Positions 32,864 through 37,742 of a DNA stretch of 37,742 nucleotides are shown here, piece after piece (the first letter of the stretch is position 1; each line of letters opens with the position of its first letter). Source of the DNA: JAGXFP01 sp039714535. GTDB taxonomy: Bacteria > Desulfobacterota > Desulfobulbia > Desulfobulbales > JAGXFP01. The position numbers and the translations under genes are program-made. The stretch covers positions 1 through 37,742 of the forward strand of contig JBDLJC010000036.1 of assembly GCA_039714535.1 (NCBI GenBank), given 5' to 3'. The notes under the pieces are model-generated. The model was not told where the DNA came from, did not search any database, and saw only the letters and a list, made by a program, of their open reading frames with translations.

Positions 32864-35800
32864 ATGAATGCCCCTAAAACAAAAGTCAGGAATATAACGC
32901 TCTGGAAACTGCTGCCCCTGCTTTTGGGCTCAGGCCTATGCTCCTTGGCGTACCAACTCGTGTGGATGCGTGAACTGCGTTTAGTTTTCGGCTCATCGAC
33001 CATGGCGACCTCTGCAGTACTTGCCATTTTCATGGGCGGTATCGGCTTTGGCAGTATTTATCTGGGCAGAAAAGCCGAGCAACATCGCAACCCTTTGCGT
33101 TTATATGGCTACTTTGAACTGGTTATTGCCCTATCGGCAATGCTCACCCCATTCTTGATCTTGTTTATTGAAAATCTTTATCTGAGGACGGGTGGTTCAC
33201 AGAGTTTAGGGTTCATTCCGGCAACGCTACTCCGCCTGTTATTATCAGCCTTGGTCTTAGGGGTTCCGACATTTTTCATGGGTGGCACTTTACCGGCAAT
33301 GGCCAAGGCATCCCTGCGGGAAATGGATCTGGGCCGCCGGGATCTCGGCTTCCTATACGGCATGAATTCCCTGGGTGCTGTAACCGGCGTCTGGTTGGTT
33401 GTTTTTGTAATGCTCGAATCTTTCGGTTCCCAGAAAACAATGTGGGCCGCAGGGTTCTTGAATCTGGTTGTGGCAGTGGTGGCCTTCATTATTGCCCGTT
33501 ATGACCAATCCCCAGCGATAAGCGAAAAGGGGATGTCGCCTGGCGCGAAAAGCAAACATGCTGCGGTTGCTGATGCGGCACAAACACCAACCATCCCGCC
33601 AGCTTATGTTTATGGCGCTACCTGCCTGGCTGGTTTCTGTTTTTTCTATATGGAACTAGTCTGGTACCGAATGCTGACCTCGTTGCTCGGAGGCACCACC
33701 TACACCATGGGCATAATCCTGGCTGTCGCCCTGCTCGGACTTGCGATTGGCAGTTGGGGCTATGGATTGCGCCGTTATACGGTTATTAGCCGCTTAAGCA
33801 TTATGGCGATGATTTGCGGGCTGGAAGCGCTCTTCATGGCCGTACCGTTTGCCCTGGGCGATAGGATTGCCGTCCTTACCTCCCTTCTCAGGCCAATCGG
33901 CACTGTCGGTCTAGCTGGCTATGCTGTTGGCTGGCTTGTTATTACCATGATAGTTGTTCTTCCTGCTTCCATAGCCGCCGGCTATCAGTTTCCTCTGTTG
34001 ATCGGCTTGAAGGGCCAAGGTAGACAAAAGGTGGGCCAAGAAACCGGCCAGATCTATGCCTGGAATACCCTTGGCGCCATTGCCGGATCATTAATCGGAG
34101 GGATCGTTCTTTTGCCTTTATTGGGCGCCATCCCCTCCTGGCAGTTGAATGTTTTCCTTTTATGCCTGCTTGCTGGAGTGAGTATTTCTTTATCAATAAG
34201 ACATGAGGGGCGGCGTATCTTTTTGCTTTTACCGGGCAGTATCGCCGTGCTGGCGTTACTCTTGCTACTGCCCCAAGGGCCAGCTGCGACCTGGAGGCAT
34301 ACTCCTATCGGCGCCGGAAGGGCTGACCTGACCCAATATTCCCACAACGAAATCCAAGATTTTATTAACCAAACCTCACGCCATATTCTTTGGGAAAAAG
34401 ATGGCCGAGAAGCTTCACTGGCCCTGAATACGCTTGATGGCCTTTCATTTGTAGTTAACGGGAAAATTGACGGCAACGCCAAGGATGATGCGGGTACCCA
34501 GATCATGGCGCCATTAATTGGCGCCATCCTCCACCCAAACCCACAAAATGCGCTGGTTATAGGCTTAGGGACCGGCAGCAGTAGCGGTTGGCTGGCAGGT
34601 GTCGATAGCATAACCAAGGTCGATACCGTCGAAATTGAACCGGCAATGCTGGAGGTCGCTAAAAGATCGGCACCGATCAACCGAAATGTTTTGGCCAATA
34701 AAAAGGTTAACATCATTATCGGTGATGCCCGGGAAGTACTCATGACCAGTAAAGAAAAATACGATCTTATTTTTTCGGAGCCGTCGAATCCATACCGGGC
34801 CGGTATTGCAAGTCTGTATACCCAAGAGTTTTACCAGGCGGCGGCGAAGCGCCTGAGCTCAAATGGATATTTTTCTCAATGGGTGCAAGGTTACGAGGTT
34901 GACACCCATACGGTTAAAGTCATCTATTCAACCCTGTCTTCTGTCTTCCCAGTAGTTGAAACCTGGGAAACCGATTTGAATGATTTGATCTTTGTCTGCT
35001 CCATGCAGGAAAGTGACTATTCAGTGACCAGGTTAAGGGAAAAAATCAAGAAAGAACCTTTCCGATCAGCCCTTTTGTATACCAGAGGAATAATTGACCT
35101 TGAAGGGCTTATGGCCCATTTTTCCGCGCGTTCGTCACTTGCGCGTCAGGTGGCGGCAAAGGAAAAAGAAATTGGCCACATCAATACCGATGATCTTATG
35201 ATAGTTGAATTCGGTTTTGCCAGAGGTTTGGGCAAGAAACACCTTTTCTCAATCATGGATATTCGGATGCAGGCTAAAAGGCGAAGAGAACATCGCCCTC
35301 ATTTCAAGGAAGGTATAATCGATTGGGACCGGGTAGCAATTAATAGTCATACAAAATTTCCGATGGAAGGCATCCAAACTCCTTATATTACCATGCACCA
35401 TGATTCGGAAAATTCTCACACCAGTGCCTTTAATTTCTATTTACAGGGTAATACCCGTGGAGTTCTCGGGGCATGGCAGAAGTACGGCAAACAACCCGAA
35501 TATCCATTTGAAATTTTAGTTGTGGCGGAATCTCTTGCAGAAATGGGACATTCTTCAGCATTAAACTATATTGTGCAACTTCGAAGTTATTGGCCGCTTA
35601 CAGCCGAGGCGGTTTTAGCCAGATTCTACTGGCAAACAGGAGAGCGGGAACTGGCCTACAAAACACTTGAAAATGTCTTTATTAATTTCCGGACAAATCC
35701 GTGGCCCCAAAATATAGTCATGCGCCACAGCCTCGCTCTGATGGAAGAAATGGCCACCACCGATAAAGAGTTGGCTGAAAAACTCTACAAACTACTATCC

Positions 35801-36061
35801 GAGCCATTCAGTGTTTATATCCTTGAGTCTATTCGCTTGGAAAATTTGCTTGCCATTGCCAAAAACATAGACGATCAGCATGTCGCTGATGCCATAGAAC
35901 GATTCGAGCCATACCCGCTCTGGAACCAAGACTTTCTTGAAAATCGCCTGCGAGCTTATAGTCAAACAGGCAATGCTCTGGCTGAGCAGGCTAAAAAGGA
36001 CCTCGATGTCTTCAGAAGCTACGCTCCACAACGATTCGTTATCGATGATTCTCCTCCGTGA
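32864..36061 (+). CDS. Integral membrane protein fused to a spermidine-synthase-like domain
   Basis: A 1065-residue protein. The first 475 or so residues hold about twelve to thirteen hydrophobic segments in two halves separated by a hydrophilic loop (about 215-245). A Rossmann methyltransferase/aminopropyltransferase-like domain follows (about 510-740): NALVIGLGTGSSSGWLAG for S-adenosyl-type cofactor binding, VEIEPAMLEVAKRS, GDAREVLM, and YDLIFSEPSNPYRAG. Here Glu-Pro-Ser replaces the catalytic Asp motif of true spermidine synthases, as in other fused membrane members, so polyamine synthesis should not be assumed. The last 300 residues are helical and TPR-like (AEAVLARFYWQTGERELAYKTL). The ribosome binding site is weak. 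The role is unknown. Confidence 0.85.
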   Translation: MNAPKTKVRNITLWKLLPLLLGSGLCSLAYQLVWMRELRLVFGSSTMATSAVLAIFMGGIGFGSIYLGRKAEQHRNPLRLYGYFELVIALSAMLTPFLILFIENLYLRTGGSQSLGFIPATLLRLLLSALVLGVPTFFMGGTLPAMAKASLREMDLGRRDLGFLYGMNSLGAVTGVWLVVFVMLESFGSQKTMWAAGFLNLVVAVVAFIIARYDQSPAISEKGMSPGAKSKHAAVADAAQTPTIPPAYVYGATCLAGFCFFYMELVWYRMLTSLLGGTTYTMGIILAVALLGLAIGSWGYGLRRYTVISRLSIMAMICGLEALFMAVPFALGDRIAVLTSLLRPIGTVGLAGYAVGWLVITMIVVLPASIAAGYQFPLLIGLKGQGRQKVGQETGQIYAWNTLGAIAGSLIGGIVLLPLLGAIPSWQLNVFLLCLLAGVSISLSIRHEGRRIFLLLPGSIAVLALLLLLPQGPAATWRHTPIGAGRADLTQYSHNEIQDFINQTSRHILWEKDGREASLALNTLDGLSFVVNGKIDGNAKDDAGTQIMAPLIGAILHPNPQNALVIGLGTGSSSGWLAGVDSITKVDTVEIEPAMLEVAKRSAPINRNVLANKKVNIIIGDAREVLMTSKEKYDLIFSEPSNPYRAGIASLYTQEFYQAAAKRLSSNGYFSQWVQGYEVDTHTVKVIYSTLSSVFPVVETWETDLNDLIFVCSMQESDYSVTRLREKIKKEPFRSALLYTRGIIDLEGLMAHFSARSSLARQVAAKEKEIGHINTDDLMIVEFGFARGLGKKHLFSIMDIRMQAKRRREHRPHFKEGIIDWDRVAINSHTKFPMEGIQTPYITMHHDSENSHTSAFNFYLQGNTRGVLGAWQKYGKQPEYPFEILVVAESLAEMGHSSALNYIVQLRSYWPLTAEAVLARFYWQTGERELAYKTLENVFINFRTNPWPQNIVMRHSLALMEEMATTDKELAEKLYKLLSEPFSVYILESIRLENLLAIAKNIDDQHVADAIERFEPYPLWNQDFLENRLRAYSQTGNALAEQAKKDLDVFRSYAPQRFVIDDSPP

Positions 36062-36328
36062 CCCACCACACCTTAGGCCAACGGCCAACAATGCGCGACG
36101 TTTAACAGGCCGTTTGCCAAGAGTAGCAGTTCTCTCACTCACATTGCCCCAAAATCACCATATGCCAAGCATTTTACCGTATATCCGTGGGGGCGGTTAC
36201 CCGCCTAGTTTGATGCCAACAAGGGCTTTATCCAAAGCTACCTGGGTCCCCAACATTTATTGTTGAAAAGATTGAAGTAAGCATGTCACTAATGGCTGTC
36301 CCCTACCCCTGATCTTTCCCCGATTTAG

Positions 36329-36450
36329 TGGAGAGTCAGTTAAGCCATTTTTTTGAAAATATCCCATTCTTTTTCAAAGGCTGCAGACGATTTATACCCA
36401 TTCGTTGAATGACGTCTCCTGCGGTAGTAAATCTCAATGTAGTTGAATAA
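36329..36450 (-). mobile_element. Right-end remnant of an IS3-family insertion sequence
   Basis: TGGAGAGTCAGTTAAG (36329-36344) matches 14 of 16 bases of the terminal repeat at 80-65. It lies in the correct inverted position relative to an OrfB fragment, whose TAA stop falls inside the repeat, as is usual in IS3 elements. The coding remnant reads FNYIEIYYRRRRHSTNGYKS, close to the conserved OrfB end. The other end is not found here; the rest of the element appears to be lost. Confidence 0.75.
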
Positions 36451-36519
36451 GCTTTGACACCATAAAATTATAAACGAGACTATAATAAGGATAGCCAATA
36501 TTCCCCCCAAAAGAGCCAT
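36340..36519 (-). pseudogene. 59-codon frame with a hydrophobic start and an IS3 OrfB C-terminal tail
   Basis: The open frame reads MALLGGILAILIIVSFIILW as a possible membrane segment, then NYIEIYYRRRRHSTNGY and AAFEKEWDIFKKMA. The C-terminal 35 residues are clearly OrfB-like (Y-I-E-x-YY-x-R-x-RRHST-x-GY). The hydrophobic first half is not transposase-like, so it probably comes from chromosomal sequence next to the truncation. A GTGAG/AGAGGG tract lies just upstream of the ATG, so a translated chimeric small membrane protein is possible but not shown. Confidence 0.5.
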
Positions 36520-36529
36520 GCCCTCTCAC

Positions 36530-36555
36530 TTCTGGCAGTAAATACCCTGCCAGAA
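36530..36555. repeat. Hairpin downstream of the secreted-protein gene
   Basis: TTCTGGCAG (36530-36538) pairs perfectly with CTGCCAGAA (36547-36555) around an 8-nt loop, about 25 bp after the stop at 36579. No T-run follows. The 517-bp stretch 36062-36578 holds only this hairpin and the IS3 remnant. Confidence 0.5.
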
Positions 36556-36578
36556 TCTACTCCCACAAAGTCAGCCCA

Positions 36579-37475
36579 TCAGGGGCTGGAGGGCTGTTTC
36601 CTGACAACACCTGGAGGAAGCGACACCCCTGACTGCTGCTCGCGAATTTTCTCTTGCAATTCCTCTGGATTGGGAATTCCATACATGACTATGTCGATCC
36701 CCTTGACAACCTCTCCCGCCTTTCCGGATATGGGCTTACCGCTGTTCAATATAGCGCGAATCTGACTGGTGACCGGCATGGCGCTACCGTATATCCCAAT
36801 AAAATTTCCCGGGGCCGGACGGCCGACATTAACCAGGTTTTCGCGTACCACCAGATAGTAGGGGCCACCGGCTACCAGCTTTAGCTGATAGCTGCCATCC
36901 TTTCCGGTTCGACCGGAGATGTACAGGGGCCTGGGCACCATCAAATCAGCCCGTACTAGAATTAAGGCCCCGCCAAAGGGTTTACCCTGCTCGTTAAAAA
37001 TTTTGCCCTCAACGGTAAAGGCATTGGCAATCTCAGGGAAGCTCTCAGTGCCCTTGCCGTTAAACCAGCCAATATTGGTGGTCTGTCCGGCAATCACTTC
37101 AAAAACACGCAGTTTACCTGCCTTATCTCTGGCAAAGAAGAAATCTTCATTGGGGCCAGGCGGCCCCTTTCTTTTTTGGGTCCGAACCACCACACCAAGA
37201 TAATACTTCCCCGGAGCCAGACCGATTCGAAAACGACTCGATCTATCCACATTTACCAGCCCCTGAGGTACCCGCCGGACACTACCTTTATCAGGTGCTG
37301 AACCGCTTGTCGCATCAAAACAAGCCACAATAGCGCCGGGTGTTATTGGCTTGCCATTCTGCAGCACCTGGCCATCAAGCCACCCTTTTTCAGGCGCAGC
37401 TGCACCACCCTGCCCAACTGCGTCGACGGCCGTAGCCAAAAAAATAACCAATAAGACTGTTATCCAGGTCCGCAT
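36579..37475 (-). CDS. Secreted protein with carboxypeptidase-regulatory-like (Ig-fold) domains
   Basis: A 298-residue exported protein: signal peptide (TWITVLLVIFLATAVDAVG), then two beta-sandwich domains of the carboxypeptidase-regulatory type. The first runs about 30-140 (DGQVLQNGKPITPGAIVACF; PGKYYLGVVV). The second runs about 150-265 (VEGKIFNEQGKPFGGALILV; GSYQLKLVAGGPYYLVVRE). A helical tail (EELQEKIREQQSG) with a Pro-rich end follows. These domains bind ligands or act as spacers and have no catalytic residues. Periplasmic or cell-surface location is expected. It stands alone next to insertion-sequence remnants. Confidence 0.82.
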   Translation of the reverse strand: MRTWITVLLVIFLATAVDAVGQGGAAAPEKGWLDGQVLQNGKPITPGAIVACFDATSGSAPDKGSVRRVPQGLVNVDRSSRFRIGLAPGKYYLGVVVRTQKRKGPPGPNEDFFFARDKAGKLRVFEVIAGQTTNIGWFNGKGTESFPEIANAFTVEGKIFNEQGKPFGGALILVRADLMVPRPLYISGRTGKDGSYQLKLVAGGPYYLVVRENLVNVGRPAPGNFIGIYGSAMPVTSQIRAILNSGKPISGKAGEVVKGIDIVMYGIPNPEELQEKIREQQSGVSLPPGVVRKQPSSP

Positions 37476-37652
37476 CCTTCCTCCTCATCCCGGGTTTAAG
37501 GTCTGATGTTTTTAGAGTATGAAAACGACGCTTATTATAACAATTCACATCACTGCTGTCTCATAGTTGATCAATAAAAACAGGCCCGGAAGATCCGATG
37601 TTGTTATAATGTGTTCGACGAAAAACCATTATAAAACAAGGGATTCCGAGCC

Positions 37653-37742
37653 ATGGCACATTATAACACGATCATTAACCAAATCGCTGCAATTCTTCCG
37701 AGACATGAATTTGAATATTTGGCAAAAATCCATCATGCCGGT
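37653..37742 (+). CDS. IS4-family transposase with DUF4372 N-terminal domain, cut by the window edge
   Basis: Thirty codons are visible, MAHYNTIINQIAAILPRHEF followed by EYLAKIHHAG. This is the typical opening of DUF4372, the N-terminal domain of an IS4-family transposase group. CTGTCTCATAGTTGATC around 37556-37572 is a possible left terminal repeat, but the other end is outside the window. IS4 transposases make 10-12-bp target duplications, the same size as those flanking the two MITE-like elements. Confidence 0.85.
   Translation, partial: MAHYNTIINQIAAILPRHEFEYLAKIHHAG

Noticed and set aside
1..37742. CRISPR array, prophage, toxin-antitoxin pair or new defence island
   Set aside because: No regularly spaced repeats, phage structural genes, or clustered nuclease, helicase or toxin genes are visible; the genes are mainly housekeeping, envelope and signalling.

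Overview
The window looks like chromosomal DNA from an anaerobic or microaerophilic member of the Desulfobacterota, perhaps related to Desulfobulbales. I base this on gene content: a long-form HflX, a DUF4390-NtrY-NtrX operon, SelB, a cysteine-rich Mrp, a multi-cysteine ferredoxin and a two-haem c-type lipoprotein. The taxonomic placement is inference; no rRNA or other marker gene is present. Both edges lie inside insertion sequences.

Layout. 1-80: left end of an IS3-family element running off the window. 193-3392: multi-cysteine ferredoxin protein, an ABC-F ATPase behind a possible transcription-attenuating leader, and a 57-codon cysteine-rich mini-gene. 3561-8507: aconitase B, a small MITE-like element, a DUF89 phosphatase-type protein and HemB. 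8834-17569: a minus-strand block, read from high to low coordinate as MBL-fold hydrolase, selB, hflX, DUF4390, ntrY, ntrX. hflX appears to start at a non-standard AUC codon. 17609-22788: Mrp, a membrane diguanylate cyclase, an FKBP lipoprotein and an exported WD40-Sel1 fusion protein, all on the minus strand. 23260-32383: a mixed cell-envelope and signalling region with a secreted coiled-coil protein, three PilZ proteins, outer membrane phospholipase A behind a second MITE-like element, a VanY-type peptidase, SrkA-like kinase, a lipoprotein with a dihaem partner, a DUF2914 protein with a pentapeptide repeat, and YceH. 32864-36061: a large integral-membrane protein with a spermidine-synthase-like domain. 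36329-36450: right-end remnant of an IS3 element whose terminal repeat matches the one at the left edge. 36579-37475: secreted protein with carboxypeptidase-regulatory-like domains. 37653-37742: start of an IS4-family (DUF4372) transposase.

Functional themes are core metabolism (acnB, hemB), translation and ribosome-associated factors (ABC-F, SelB, HflX), Fe-S handling (ferredoxin, Mrp), cyclic-di-GMP signalling (one GGDEF enzyme and three PilZ receptors) and envelope maintenance (PldA, VanY-like, FKBP, lipoproteins). No CRISPR array, prophage, tRNA or rRNA was seen. I saw no clear new multi-gene defence system. The most unusual items are the AUC start of hflX, two roughly 150-bp elements with terminal inverted repeats and 10-12-bp flanking repeats, the attenuator-like leader of the ABC-F gene, a 19-bp perfect palindrome over a -10 box, and several unannotated small genes.
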